NCBI GenBank assembly: GCA_017541305.1
Contig: JAFXZJ010000042.1
Coordinates: forward strand, 1 to 43,002
Length of the DNA stretch: 43,002 bases
Reading direction: 5' to 3'
DNA from: Clostridia bacterium
Lineage (GTDB): Bacteria; Bacillota; Clostridia; Christensenellales; CAG-138
Shown: one piece after another, positions 15,773 through 24,163 of the stretch
How positions within the stretch are numbered: the first letter of the stretch is position 1
Layout: every line of letters starts with the position of its first letter
The notes under the pieces: model-generated
The model's database searches: none
What the model saw: only the letters and a program-made list of their open reading frames with translations
Told to the model about the DNA's origin: nothing
Position numbers and translations under genes: made by a program

Positions 15773-17401
15773 TCAGAAGCAGGCTATGCTGCTGTCGGTT
15801 CTCGATTCCGTGCCGCCGACCAGCGTGCCGTTGCCGAGGCGGACTATCATCTGGCCGCGTCCGAAGGAGGGGGTGTTTGCGCTGACGGCGATATCGTGCC
15901 CGCGGGAGATAAGCGCGGCGAGGATATCCTTATCGAAGCCCTGCTCGACGGTCACTCTGCCGTCGCGCATCCACTGCCAGCGCGGGGCGTCGAGCGCCTG
16001 CTGGGGATTCATGCGGCGGTCGACGAAGTTGGAGACCACCTGCACGTGGCCCTGGGGCTGCATGTATGCGCCCATCACTCCGAAGGGCCCGACGGGCAGG
16101 CCGTCCTTCATGAGGAAGCCGGGGATTATTGTGTGATAGCTGCGCTTGCCGGGCATGAGGCAGTTGATATCGTTGGGATCGAGCGAGAAATCGGCGCCGC
16201 GGTTCTGCAGCGCGATCCCCGTGCCGCCGACGACGACGCCCGAGCCGAAGCCCATATAGTTGGACTGGATGAACGAGACCATATTCCCCTCGCCGTCCGC
16301 GCAGCATAGATAAACCGTGCCGCTCCTGTGGGGCGTGCGGTCGGTCCAGACGCGGGCGCGATCGCCCATCTGCCGTGCGCGGGCCGCGCCGTATTCCGGG
16401 AGGAGCAGCTCTTTGGGATCGACGGTCATGTGATCGGGATCGGTCACCGTGCGGAACGCGTCGGCAAAGGCCATCTTCATTGCCTCGATGCTCCTGTGGC
16501 ACGCCTCGTTGGCGGGCATGGACGCGAAATCGAATTCCTTCATTATATTAAGCGCCATAAGCGCCGCAATGCCCTGCCCGTTCGGCGGGAGCTCGAAGAC
16601 CTGCCAGCCGCGGTAATCGACCGAGATCGGCTCGACCCAAAGCGCCTCGTGCGAGGCAAGATCCTCATAACGCAGATAGCCGCCGAAGCGCCGGCTTTCC
16701 TCGTCGATGCGGCGGGCGATCTCGCCCTTATAGAAGCTTTCGCCATTCGTGCGGCCTATCTCGTCAAGGGTCGCCGCGTGATCGGGAAGGCGCACCGTCT
16801 CCCCCGCCTCGTATCCACGGTCCAATGGCGCAAAGGTATCAAACCAGGCCTTGAAGCAGGGCGCCGTGAGGCTGTTTTTATAGACCTCGTAAGCCCTTTT
16901 CCAGCTTGCGGCAAGATTCGGCGAGCAGGGATAGCCCTCCGCCGCATAGCGCACCGCGGGAGAGAGGGCCTGTGAAAGCGTGAGCCTGCCGAAGCGCTCG
17001 CTGACCTTGACCCACGCCCCGACGGCGCCGGGCACCGTGACGGGCGCCCAGCCATGCTTTGGCATAACGCCGTCACGCATAAGCCCGTCCCTTTCGACGC
17101 GCTCGATCGAGGCAAGCCGCGGCGCGCGCCCGCTTGAATTGAGGCCATATAGCTTTTTATCGCTTTGGGACCATATTATCGCGAAAGCGTCGGAGCCCAG
17201 GCCGTTTGCCGTGGGCTCTGTGACGGTGAGCGCCGCCGCTGCCGCGACTGCCGCGTCCATCGCGTTGCCGCCCATACGAAGCGCCTCGAGGCCCGCCGCC
17301 GCTGCCTGCGGGCTGGAGCAGTTGACCATGCCGCCGCCGGCGTAGACGGGATAGCGGCGGGAGGGATATTCGTGCATCAGGGGATCGAATCCGTAATCCA
17401 T
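15773..17401 (-). CDS. ggt: Gamma-glutamyltransferase family protein
   Basis: The 542-residue Ntn-hydrolase precursor shows the family pattern AGGGMVNCSSPQAAAAGLEALRMGGNAMDAA in its N-terminal part (residues about 21-51), LNSSGRAP (87-94), and the autoprocessing site at HRSGTVYL with probable nucleophile Thr362. GFGSGVVVGGTGIALQNRG follows in the small subunit region. These enzymes cleave gamma-glutamyl bonds (glutathione, polyglutamate) or act as acylases. No signal peptide is visible, so a cytoplasmic protein is likely, unlike classic exported GGT; a GGT-like acylase is the alternative. TAGGAG lies 6 bases before the ATG and overlaps the stop of the upstream YdcF-like gene. It is last in a three-gene minus-strand group. 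Confidence 0.9.
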   Translation of the reverse strand: MDYGFDPLMHEYPSRRYPVYAGGGMVNCSSPQAAAAGLEALRMGGNAMDAAVAAAAALTVTEPTANGLGSDAFAIIWSQSDKKLYGLNSSGRAPRLASIERVERDGLMRDGVMPKHGWAPVTVPGAVGAWVKVSERFGRLTLSQALSPAVRYAAEGYPCSPNLAASWKRAYEVYKNSLTAPCFKAWFDTFAPLDRGYEAGETVRLPDHAATLDEIGRTNGESFYKGEIARRIDEESRRFGGYLRYEDLASHEALWVEPISVDYRGWQVFELPPNGQGIAALMALNIMKEFDFASMPANEACHRSIEAMKMAFADAFRTVTDPDHMTVDPKELLLPEYGAARARQMGDRARVWTDRTPHRSGTVYLCCADGEGNMVSFIQSNYMGFGSGVVVGGTGIALQNRGADFSLDPNDINCLMPGKRSYHTIIPGFLMKDGLPVGPFGVMGAYMQPQGHVQVVSNFVDRRMNPQQALDAPRWQWMRDGRVTVEQGFDKDILAALISRGHDIAVSANTPSFGRGQMIVRLGNGTLVGGTESRTDSSIACF

Positions 17402-17410
17402 ATCGTTCTC

Positions 17411-18619
17411 CTACCGGTAATAGACGAGCGTCATTACGACGTAAATGACTATCATGGCGCCCAGCACCGCCGCCTGCTTGACGCGGTGGGCGGAGAGCAG
17501 CCCCACGAATTCGCGCACGGCGGCGTTGGGCCAGAAATACCATTTGGTCCTGGCGCCCATGCCCACTGCGCGCATTTTGACTCGGCGGGCGAATATCCCG
17601 CTGCGGAACACGTGATAATTGGTGGTGGAATAGGCGACCTTGGCATTGGGATCGACCGCCCATATCTTTTCCTTGGAGAAGCGCATGTTCTCAAGGGTGT
17701 CGGTGGACTTGTCCTCCTCGATTATGCGCTCCTCGGGAACGCCCCGCTCCATCAGATAGCGCTTCATGCAGAGGCTTTCGGAGATCACCTCGCCCGGCCC
17801 CTGACCGCCGGAGGTGACGAACACGGGCTCTTTGCCCGCTGCCTCCTTCTGCTTTTCGGCGAACCTGAGCGCACGGTCACAGCGGCCCTTCAAAAGGGGC
17901 GTGGGCGTGCCGTCGGCCCTTATGCCGCAGCCGAGTATTATAATGAAATCCTTGTTTTTTTCGGGCTCATAGCGGACGGCGATCACGTTTGCCGTGATGG
18001 CGCCGATCAGCATGCACTCCACGTACAGATAGATCGCGGCAAACAGATTGACCGCAAGATCGTGCATCATCACCTCGAATTGACTGCCCGACACATAGAA
18101 ATCGACCATGAAGAACACCGCCTCGCCCGCAACGAGCAGGAAGGCGAGTATCATGCCCAGCACGTTGACGAACCTTTTGCGCTCGTGCCTGAGCAGCGAG
18201 ATATTCGAGATGAACAGCGCCGCCGAGAATATGAGTATGAACGGCGCGGAATAGACCATGTATGTTTTGGCGGAATCAAGGAGCACATGGAGCATCTGCT
18301 CGAGCCCGTAATGAGCCGGATCGGCGATCGCATGGATGAGCAGCACGAAATGCGTGACGAACACGGAGGCGGCAAAAAGCGCGAAGCCGACGTAATAAAT
18401 GGTGTTATAGGAATAGGGATTGTAGCGCAGCTGACGAATGAAAGCGCGTATCAAAAGCGCCACGGCGGCCGCAAGATAGGCCGTCACCACCGCGATAATG
18501 GGTATCGTGAGCTTTTCAAGGGCGATAGCCGCCATAATGCCCACGGCAGCGGCCGTTATCACGGTGATGATCAGCAGGTTGTAAAGCTTGGGTTTTTTAT
18601 CGAGCGTATCGAATTTCAA
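17411..18619 (-). CDS. Membrane protein with YdcF/SanA-type DUF218 domain
   Basis: The 402-residue protein has about six N-terminal membrane spans (residues 15-60, 75-97, 118-140, 151-172 and 187-210) followed by a DUF218 domain. That domain has IILGCGIRADGTPTPLLKGR, VTSGGQGPGE, STDTLENM and STTNYHVFRSG, and a last C-terminal membrane span. DUF218 proteins (YdcF, SanA, ElyC) act at the envelope, some on lipid carriers or vancomycin sensitivity; the exact reaction is unsettled. The start is a TTG with GGAGGT 9 bases upstream; no good ATG lies nearby. It is followed within 9 bases by ggt, so the two are probably co-translated. Confidence 0.85.
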   Translation of the reverse strand: MKFDTLDKKPKLYNLLIITVITAAAVGIMAAIALEKLTIPIIAVVTAYLAAAVALLIRAFIRQLRYNPYSYNTIYYVGFALFAASVFVTHFVLLIHAIADPAHYGLEQMLHVLLDSAKTYMVYSAPFILIFSAALFISNISLLRHERKRFVNVLGMILAFLLVAGEAVFFMVDFYVSGSQFEVMMHDLAVNLFAAIYLYVECMLIGAITANVIAVRYEPEKNKDFIIILGCGIRADGTPTPLLKGRCDRALRFAEKQKEAAGKEPVFVTSGGQGPGEVISESLCMKRYLMERGVPEERIIEEDKSTDTLENMRFSKEKIWAVDPNAKVAYSTTNYHVFRSGIFARRVKMRAVGMGARTKWYFWPNAAVREFVGLLSAHRVKQAAVLGAMIVIYVVMTLVYYR

Positions 18620-18650
18620 GATCCGGATACCTCCGCTTTTGCCGAAAGGA

Positions 18651-19619
18651 TCAGAGCTCGCTGTGAAGCTTTTTAAACTTGGGGGACTTGGAATCGAGCG
18701 CGGAGAAGCTTGCCTCGGTGGGGATATCGTTCATGCCGGACTCGATAAAGTTCCTGAGCACTCCGGTGAGCACGAATGGCTTTACGAACACGGAGTGTAT
18801 GACCGACCACATTATGATGCCGCCGATGGCCGCGAATACGATGGGAAGCATATTGGGATCGGTGAGGAACGCGGGGATCTTTTCGCTCTGGGCGGCGGCC
18901 TCGGCGATCTCCTGCGCGAGCTTGTTATAGAACTCGGGATGATTGCTGAAAAGCAGATAGAACAGGCCGGCGAATACGCCGCCTATCAGCAGGAACGATA
19001 CAAGGCCCATGCCGAACACCCTGCCCATATTCTTGGCAAATGTCTTGCCGTGCTTGAAGAACAGCACCGCGCCTTCGCAGGTGGCCTTGGCCGCCTTCTG
19101 CTCCCTGCGGTAGAACACCCAGCCCAGGCAGCAGTCGCAAAGGTAATTGATTATGGTCTGCATAACGGAGCTTACGGCGCTTCCCACGGTGCCGCCGGCG
19201 TCGCCGCCGATGGCTTGGCCAACCTTGGTTATGCCGCGCCCGATCTGATTGAATATGCCCTTTATCACGCCGGTCACGGCAAAATATGCCGCAACGGTGC
19301 CAAAGCGCTCCTTGACCGTCCTCTTGCCCTCGGCGATCACGTTATCGGGAAGCTCGCCTTCGGTTATGCCGCGGGTCATCATTGCGATCTGCCCCGCCTT
19401 GTAGGTGTAGGAGATGAACCTGAGCACCAGCGCGACGATTATAATGCCCACGATGGCGCCTATGATCAGCCCGATGGGGCCGCCGTCCTCCATGAATTTG
19501 TCGCCAAGGAAGAAGCCCGCCGTTGCAAAGCCGGCAAGCAGCAGCAGAGTGAGCACGTCCCACAGCAGGCGGCGGATGGAGAAGCCCAGCGTTTTCTTGT
19601 AGATCTCTTTGTTAGACAT
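18651..19619 (-). CDS. Polytopic membrane protein of unknown family
   Basis: The 322-residue protein has about five hydrophobic spans (20-42, 47-68, 105-125, 200-225 and 255-285). A Gly-rich stretch lies at about 120-150 (GRGITKVGQAIGGDAGG), and a CDCC cysteine cluster occurs near residue 160. No domain is recognised. GGGAGGT lies 5 bases before the ATG, and a good promoter stands upstream at 19664-19692. It is first in the group with the YdcF-like protein and ggt, 31 bases apart. Confidence 0.75.
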   Translation of the reverse strand: MSNKEIYKKTLGFSIRRLLWDVLTLLLLAGFATAGFFLGDKFMEDGGPIGLIIGAIVGIIIVALVLRFISYTYKAGQIAMMTRGITEGELPDNVIAEGKRTVKERFGTVAAYFAVTGVIKGIFNQIGRGITKVGQAIGGDAGGTVGSAVSSVMQTIINYLCDCCLGWVFYRREQKAAKATCEGAVLFFKHGKTFAKNMGRVFGMGLVSFLLIGGVFAGLFYLLFSNHPEFYNKLAQEIAEAAAQSEKIPAFLTDPNMLPIVFAAIGGIIMWSVIHSVFVKPFVLTGVLRNFIESGMNDIPTEASFSALDSKSPKFKKLHSEL

Positions 19620-19663
19620 GATTTACCTCCCGAAAGCAGCGATGGATTTATGGATCTTCCTAT

Positions 19664-19692
19664 ATTATACAGTTCGCGTTAAAACATATCAA
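19664..19692 (-). promoter_or_regulatory. Promoter of the membrane protein / YdcF / ggt group
   Basis: On the minus strand TTGATA (19687-19692), 17 bases, TATAAT (19664-19669). It is divergent from the ybaB promoter. Confidence 0.8.
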
Positions 19693-19707
19693 GTGCGTTT
19701 TTGGCTG

Positions 19708-19736
19708 TGGACAAAAGGTATTTATGATGATATAAT
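19708..19736 (+). promoter_or_regulatory. Promoter of ybaB-recR
   Basis: TGGACA (19708-19713), 17 bases, TATAAT (19731-19736). Confidence 0.75.
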
Positions 19737-19774
19737 TATAAAGTTAAGAAAACATCCGACAGGAGGAACAAATA

Positions 19775-20110
19775 ATGGCAAAAGGTTTCGGCATGCCCGG
19801 CATGGGCGGCAATATGCAGCAGATGATGCTGAAGGCGCAGAGGATGCAGCAGGAGATACAGCGCGTGCAGGAGGAAGTGGGCAATTCCGAGCTTGAGTAT
19901 TCCGCGGGCGGCGGCGCCGTTAAGGTGACGATCTATGGCCGCAAGGAGCTGAAGGCCATCGAGATACAGCCCGACTGCGTGGATCCCGACGACGTGGAGA
20001 TGTTGCAGGATCTTATCATCGCCGCGGTAAACGGCGCGATCGCGCTTGCCGACGAGACGATGGAAAAAGAGATGCACAAGGTTACAGGCGGCATGAACCT
20101 TCCCTTCTGA
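19775..20110 (+). CDS. YbaB/EbfC family nucleoid-associated protein
   Basis: The 111-residue protein has the family layout. A Met/Gly-rich N-terminus (GFGMPGMGGNMQQMM) leads into a helix (KAQRMQQEIQRVQEEVGNSELEYSAGGG region, residues 20-48), then the beta core VKVTIYGRKELKAIEIQPD and a C-terminal helix. The dimer binds DNA without strong sequence preference. AGGAGG precedes the ATG. The gene overlaps recR by one base (TGATG), the usual partnership, but dnaX, often upstream, is absent here. Confidence 0.95.
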   Translation: MAKGFGMPGMGGNMQQMMLKAQRMQQEIQRVQEEVGNSELEYSAGGGAVKVTIYGRKELKAIEIQPDCVDPDDVEMLQDLIIAAVNGAIALADETMEKEMHKVTGGMNLPF

Positions 20111-20703
20111 TGAGCACAAGATCGCTTGAAAACCTGACGGCAAGGCTGAACCGTTTGCCCGGGATAGGGATAAAGACGGCGCAGCGCCTGGCCTATCACA
20201 TACTCGCCCTGCCCGAGGAGGACGTGGAGGGGCTTTCTTCCGCGTTGCTCGACGCAAGGCGGCGCATACATTACTGCCCCGTGTGCGGGAATTTTACCGA
20301 GGAGGAGCTGTGCGATATCTGCTCCGATCCCAAGCGCGATCCTTCCGTGATATGCGTCGTTAAGGACGCGCGCGACGTTTCGTATCTTGAGCGCATGCGC
20401 GAATACCGCGGCCTTTACCACGTGCTTGGCGGCACGCTTTCGCCCATGGACGGCGTGGGGCCCGAGGATATCAGGATAAACGAGCTGATCGAAAGAGTGC
20501 GCGGGGGCAAGGCGGCCGAGGTGATACTTGCCACCAATCCCGACGTGGAGGGCGAAGCCACCGCGTCTTACATTGCCAAGCAGTTAAAGCCCCTGGGCGT
20601 GAAGACCACGCGCATAGCGCACGGCATACCCATTGGCGGCAATCTGGAATTCGTCGACGAGATAACGCTCTTCAAGGCCATTGAAAACCGCCGCGAGGTG
20701 TAG
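20110..20703 (+). CDS. recR: Recombination mediator RecR
   Basis: The 197-residue protein carries the N-terminal helix-hairpin-helix (LNRLPGIGIKTAQRLAYHIL), the four-Cys zinc finger (CPVCGNFTEEELCDIC, about residues 57-72), the Toprim domain beginning VICVVKDARDVSYLE, and the Walker-like ATNPDVEGEATASYIA segment. With RecO/RecF it loads RecA on SSB-coated gaps. Its length and order are normal for RecR. Translation is probably coupled to ybaB. Confidence 0.97.
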   Translation: MSTRSLENLTARLNRLPGIGIKTAQRLAYHILALPEEDVEGLSSALLDARRRIHYCPVCGNFTEEELCDICSDPKRDPSVICVVKDARDVSYLERMREYRGLYHVLGGTLSPMDGVGPEDIRINELIERVRGGKAAEVILATNPDVEGEATASYIAKQLKPLGVKTTRIAHGIPIGGNLEFVDEITLFKAIENRREV

Positions 20704-20713
20704 CTTATAAAAA

Positions 20714-20756
20714 AACAAACGGCGGGCGTGGGAATGCTGCTCACGCCCGCTTTGTT
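20714..20756 (+). terminator. Stem-loop after recR
   Basis: GCGGGCGTG (20722-20730) pairs with CACGCCCGC (20742-20750), extended by AACAAA/TTTGTT. The T-rich part is TTTGTT. Confidence 0.7.
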
Positions 20757-20768
20757 ATTCATCATCCG

Positions 20769-20806
20769 GCGCGGGGCCGCTTTTTTATTGCGGCCGCGCA
20801 TTTTTA
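20769..20806 (+). terminator. Second stem-loop after recR
   Basis: GCGC and GGCCGC (20769-20780) pair with GCGGCC and GCGC (20790-20799) around TTTTTTATT, followed by ATTTTTATT. It backs up the preceding terminator. Confidence 0.65.
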
Positions 20807-20815
20807 TTGCCGGGA

Positions 20816-20844
20816 TTGAATCGGGTCAACGGATGTGGTAAAAT
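20816..20844 (+). promoter_or_regulatory. Promoter of the HD-domain gene
   Basis: TTGAAT (20816-20821), 17 bases, TAAAAT (20839-20844). Confidence 0.65.
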
Positions 20845-20879
20845 AGTATATCTAACAGTCGGACAGAAAGGAGCTCGCC

Positions 20880-21560
20880 ATGCTTGACCGCGAAATGATA
20901 AGAAGGACCGAGGAATTTTTGAGGGCGAAGCTGGACGGCTCGCCTTGGCTTTCCGCGCGGCCCGGCGATAAGGCCTATCGCACGGAGCACAGCTATCGCG
21001 TTGCGAACATAGGCCGGCGCATCGCCGCCGAGGAGGGCTTTGACGAGACCGAAACGGTGATCGCCTGCCTGCTGCACGATATCGCCTACTGCGAGGAATT
21101 CGGCGAGAACGGTTGGCGGGAGCACGGGCGCAGATCCGCCGCCATCGCGCGGCCGTTCCTTGAAACGCTGGGGCTGCCCGAAGACAGGATAAACGACATA
21201 TGCTACGGCATTGCGATACACGTTGACGACAAGGCGGATTTTTGCGGCGAGCGCACGCCCTTTGCCCTGACGGTGGGCGACGCGGACAATATCGACCGCT
21301 TCGATGTCTACCGCATACACGAGGGCCTGCAAAAGGACGCCTTTACCGATATGAGCCTTGACGAAAAGCGGGCCTATACCGAAAGGAGGCTGGCGCGTCT
21401 GCGCGAGCTGCTTTCGCTGCCCAACGGCACCGGGGCGGCCGAGGCGATGTGGAAAAAGCGCGTGCTGTTTTACATATCGTTCTATGAGAAGCTTGCCGAT
21501 CAGCTTGAAGCGAGCTCGGGCGTTATGGATAAGCGCGTTACCTGCTCGGACAGGCTGTGA
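20880..21560 (+). CDS. HD-domain phosphohydrolase
   Basis: The 226-residue protein has the HD metal-site series: His37 in TEHSYRVANIG, His66-Asp67 in CLLHDIAY, the REHGRRSAAIARPF helix, GIAIHVDD and DADNIDRFD. This is the layout of small HD hydrolases (YedJ/uncharacterised nucleotidase type). The substrate is not evident; nucleotides or phosphate esters are typical of the family. AAAGGAG lies 6 bases before the ATG. It stands alone between the recR terminators and the MerR-like gene. Confidence 0.88.
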   Translation: MLDREMIRRTEEFLRAKLDGSPWLSARPGDKAYRTEHSYRVANIGRRIAAEEGFDETETVIACLLHDIAYCEEFGENGWREHGRRSAAIARPFLETLGLPEDRINDICYGIAIHVDDKADFCGERTPFALTVGDADNIDRFDVYRIHEGLQKDAFTDMSLDEKRAYTERRLARLRELLSLPNGTGAAEAMWKKRVLFYISFYEKLADQLEASSGVMDKRVTCSDRL

Positions 21561-21638
21561 ACGCAGTGCCCTGCATGAAAATCACGGGGCGGCGGAAGAA
21601 AATTCGGTTTTTTTCAAAAAATCCCCCTGCGTAAGGGG

Positions 21639-21669
21639 TTGCTTGTGACGCTGCGTAATATGGTAATAT
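21639..21669 (+). promoter_or_regulatory. Candidate long-spacer promoter of the MerR-like operon
   Basis: TTGCTT (21639-21644) and TAATAT (21664-21669) are 19 bases apart, the unusual spacing typical of MerR-controlled promoters. This suggests autoregulation by the protein encoded just downstream. The -35 element is imperfect. Confidence 0.45.
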
Positions 21670-21691
21670 CGGCTCACAGGAGGTGAAACGC

Positions 21692-22432
21692 ATGTCCAAA
21701 TACACGACGGGAGAGATCGCCAGGCTGTGCTGCGTGACCGTCCGCACGGTGCAGTATTACGATACGCGCGGGATACTGATACCCAGCGAGCTGACCGAGG
21801 GCGGAAGACGGCTCTATTCCGAGAACGACCTGAGGCGCATGAAGCTGATATGCTTCCTGCGGGAGCTGGGATTCTCCATCGACTCGATTTCGAAGCTGCT
21901 TTCGGAGGACGATCCCGCAAGCGTGATATCGCTTCTGCTCGATCAGCAGGAGGCGGCGCTTGAAAGCGAGATAGGCGAGCGGGAGAAACAGCTTAAAAAG
22001 CTTTCCGAGCTGAGGACGGGGCTTAAAAGCACGGAAGTGAACTCCGTTGAATCCATAGGCGACATTGCGTATATCATGACTAACAGGAAAGAACTGAAAC
22101 GCGTGCATATCACTATGCTGCTGAGCGCGATACCCCTGGGCATACTGCAGTGGACTTCCATAATACTGTGGATCACAAAGGGTATATGGTGGCCGTTTAC
22201 AGTATGGCTGGCCGTGGGGATACCCTATGCGGCGATCATTGCGCGCCATTATTACAGGAAGGTGAATTATATCTGCCCGAAGTGCCACAAGGTGTTCAAG
22301 CCCTCTTTTTGGGAGATGTTCTTTGCGGCGCACACCCCCGCGGCCCGAAAGCTCACCTGCCCCGAGTGCGGGCACAAGGGCTTCTGCGTGGAGGCGGCGG
22401 ACACGAACAAGGAAGGTGCAAAAGATAAATGA
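21692..22432 (+). CDS. MerR-family regulator fused to membrane hairpin and zinc ribbon
   Basis: The 246-residue protein begins with a complete MerR winged-helix domain (YTTGEIARLCCVTVRTVQYYDTRGIL through LGFSIDSISKLL, residues 4-72) and a coiled-coil (80-115). Instead of a soluble ligand domain it has two membrane spans (about 137-157 and 163-185) and then a zinc ribbon with CPKC and CPEC pairs. ATG at 21692 is chosen: AGGAGG lies 8 bases upstream, whereas the in-frame GTG at 21683 overlaps that site. It overlaps the next gene, an ABC ATPase, by 4 bases (ATGA). It is probably a membrane-tethered transcription regulator of the adjacent exporter. Only the DNA-binding part is firmly assigned. 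Confidence 0.85.
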   Translation: MSKYTTGEIARLCCVTVRTVQYYDTRGILIPSELTEGGRRLYSENDLRRMKLICFLRELGFSIDSISKLLSEDDPASVISLLLDQQEAALESEIGEREKQLKKLSELRTGLKSTEVNSVESIGDIAYIMTNRKELKRVHITMLLSAIPLGILQWTSIILWITKGIWWPFTVWLAVGIPYAAIIARHYYRKVNYICPKCHKVFKPSFWEMFFAAHTPAARKLTCPECGHKGFCVEAADTNKEGAKDK

Positions 22433-23304
22433 AAGCGATAGAAACCAGGGGACTTACCAAGTTTTACGGTAAAGCAAGGGGCATAGAGGGATTGGATCTT
22501 TCCGTTGAGGAGGGCGAGATCTATGGCTTTATCGGCCCCAACGGCGCGGGCAAGAGCACCACGATACGCACTCTGCTTGGGCTTATCAAAAAGACCGGCG
22601 GCGAGGCGCGCGTGCTGGGCATGGATATCGAAAAGGACAGGGAGAAGATACTGCGCGAGGTGGGCTATCTGCCGTCGGAGGCTTCGTTCTATGGCGGTAT
22701 GCGCGTGCGCGAGGTGCTGGAATTTTCGGCAAAGCTGCGCAAAAAGGACTGCCGTGAGGAAGCGGGGCGCCTTGCCGAAAGGCTTGGGCTGGACATGGGC
22801 CGAAAGGTGAACGAGCTTTCGCTTGGCAACCGCAAGAAGGTGGGCATAGCGGCCGCCTTCCAGCACCGCCCCCGCCTTTACATACTCGACGAGCCCACCG
22901 GCGGGCTCGATCCGCTGATGCAGAGGGAGTTTTTCACCCTGCTCAAGGAGCGCAGCGCCGAGGGCGCTACCGTTTTCCTCTCCTCGCACGTGCTTTCGGA
23001 GATAGGGCGTCACTGCTCCGGCGCGGGCATACTGCGCGAAGGCCGGCTGATCAGGCAGGAGAGCGTCGACCGGCTTACCGCCACGGGCGTCAAGCGCGTC
23101 ACCCTGCACGGCGCGGCCGCGCTGCCCGAAACGGAGGGCATGCGCGATATTAAGCAAAGCGGTCAGGCGGCAAGCTTTTTATACAGCGGCGGGACGAAGG
23201 AGCTGATCCGCGTGCTTGCGGGGCTCGATTTTGACGACGTGACCATCACCGATCCCGATATCGAGGACGTGGTCATGCACTATTACACGGGGGAGGCGAA
23301 ATGA
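22429..23304 (+). CDS. ABC transporter ATP-binding protein (exporter type)
   Basis: The 291-residue ATPase has Walker A GPNGAGKST (36-44), signature LSLGN (130-134, Leu replacing the first Gly of LSGGQ), Walker B LYILDEPTGGLDP and the H-loop SSHVLSE. A C-terminal extension of about 80 residues is typical of CcmA/bacitracin-type exporters (ABC-2 partners). It is coupled by ATGA overlap to the MerR-like gene and followed at once by its permease gene. The substrate is unknown; small-molecule or peptide export is the usual role of such pairs. Confidence 0.92.
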   Translation: MKAIETRGLTKFYGKARGIEGLDLSVEEGEIYGFIGPNGAGKSTTIRTLLGLIKKTGGEARVLGMDIEKDREKILREVGYLPSEASFYGGMRVREVLEFSAKLRKKDCREEAGRLAERLGLDMGRKVNELSLGNRKKVGIAAAFQHRPRLYILDEPTGGLDPLMQREFFTLLKERSAEGATVFLSSHVLSEIGRHCSGAGILREGRLIRQESVDRLTATGVKRVTLHGAAALPETEGMRDIKQSGQAASFLYSGGTKELIRVLAGLDFDDVTITDPDIEDVVMHYYTGEAK

Positions 23305-23305
23305 T

Positions 23306-24094
23306 ATGACTCTGTTCCTTCACGAATTGAGGCGCGACCGCGTAAAGCTGATCGTGTGGACAGCGGCGATCGCCTCGATGCTGCTTATAAGCATAATCAT
23401 CTATCCTCAGATGACCGCCCAGATGAACGAGATGGGCGACATGTTCGCCGAAATGGGCGCGTTTTCCGAGGCGTTCAATATGGACAAGGTCAGCTTCGGC
23501 GAATTCAGCGGCTATTTCGCGGTGGAATGCGGCAACGTGCTGGGCCTTGGCGGAGCGTTCTTTGCGGCGCTTATGGGCATTTCGGCCCTTGCCAAGGAGG
23601 AGCGCGAGCGCACGGCGGAATTCCTGCTGACGCATCCCGTTTCGAGGAGCCGCGTTGTGGCCGAGAAGCTTGCGGCGGTGCTGTTTGAGGTGCTGGTGCT
23701 GAACCTGGCAGTTGCCGCGGCATCGGTGATCGGCGCGCTTGCGATAGGGCAGGATTTTGACGCAAAGCTGTTTTTCACCGTGCTGCTGGGATATTTGATC
23801 ATGCAGGCCGAGATCGCGTGCATCATGTTCGGCCTTTCCGCGTTCCTGAGCGGGAACGGCATAGGCATCGCGCTGGGCGCGGCGTTCGTGCTGTATTTCA
23901 TGAACATACTTGCGAACCTGACCGACGAGGCCGAATTCCTGCGATACGTCACCCCATTCTCTTACGCGGACGGCACGAGCATCGCGGCCTCGGGAAGGAT
24001 CGAGGTGAAATACCTGATCCCCGGTCTGGCTTTTGCCCTTATCGGCGCGGCCGCGGCTTTCATCAAGTACAACAAAAAGGATATCCGCGCGTGA
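23306..24094 (+). CDS. ABC-2 type permease
   Basis: The 262-residue protein has six hydrophobic spans in the ABC-2 pattern: about 14-35, 70-92, 115-140, 150-172, 180-200 and 235-255. EERERTAEFLLTHPVSRSRVVAEK lies between spans two and three, the hallmark cytoplasmic segment of this permease class. It starts one base after the ATPase stop, with GGGAGG upstream, so the two form one exporter. A conserved-looking YATPFSYADG-like turn (YVTPFSYADG) precedes the last span. Confidence 0.9.
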   Translation: MTLFLHELRRDRVKLIVWTAAIASMLLISIIIYPQMTAQMNEMGDMFAEMGAFSEAFNMDKVSFGEFSGYFAVECGNVLGLGGAFFAALMGISALAKEERERTAEFLLTHPVSRSRVVAEKLAAVLFEVLVLNLAVAAASVIGALAIGQDFDAKLFFTVLLGYLIMQAEIACIMFGLSAFLSGNGIGIALGAAFVLYFMNILANLTDEAEFLRYVTPFSYADGTSIAASGRIEVKYLIPGLAFALIGAAAAFIKYNKKDIRA

Positions 24095-24120
24095 CGGATC
24101 TCCGGGAAACAAACTGCAAA

Positions 24121-24134
24121 CGCCCCGCGGGGCG
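24121..24134. other. GC-rich palindrome between permease and YbjQ genes
   Basis: CGCCCC and GGGGCG surround GC as a perfect palindrome, followed by GATAAATAC rather than T residues. It may be a weak mRNA hairpin. Confidence 0.35.
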
Positions 24135-24163
24135 GATAAATACAAAAACAAAGGAGCATCAAA

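Noticed and set aside
17165-18676. 503-codon open frame opposite the ggt/YdcF genes
   Set aside because: It is antisense to two clear genes, has no domain or ribosome binding site, and is explained by GC-rich codon bias.
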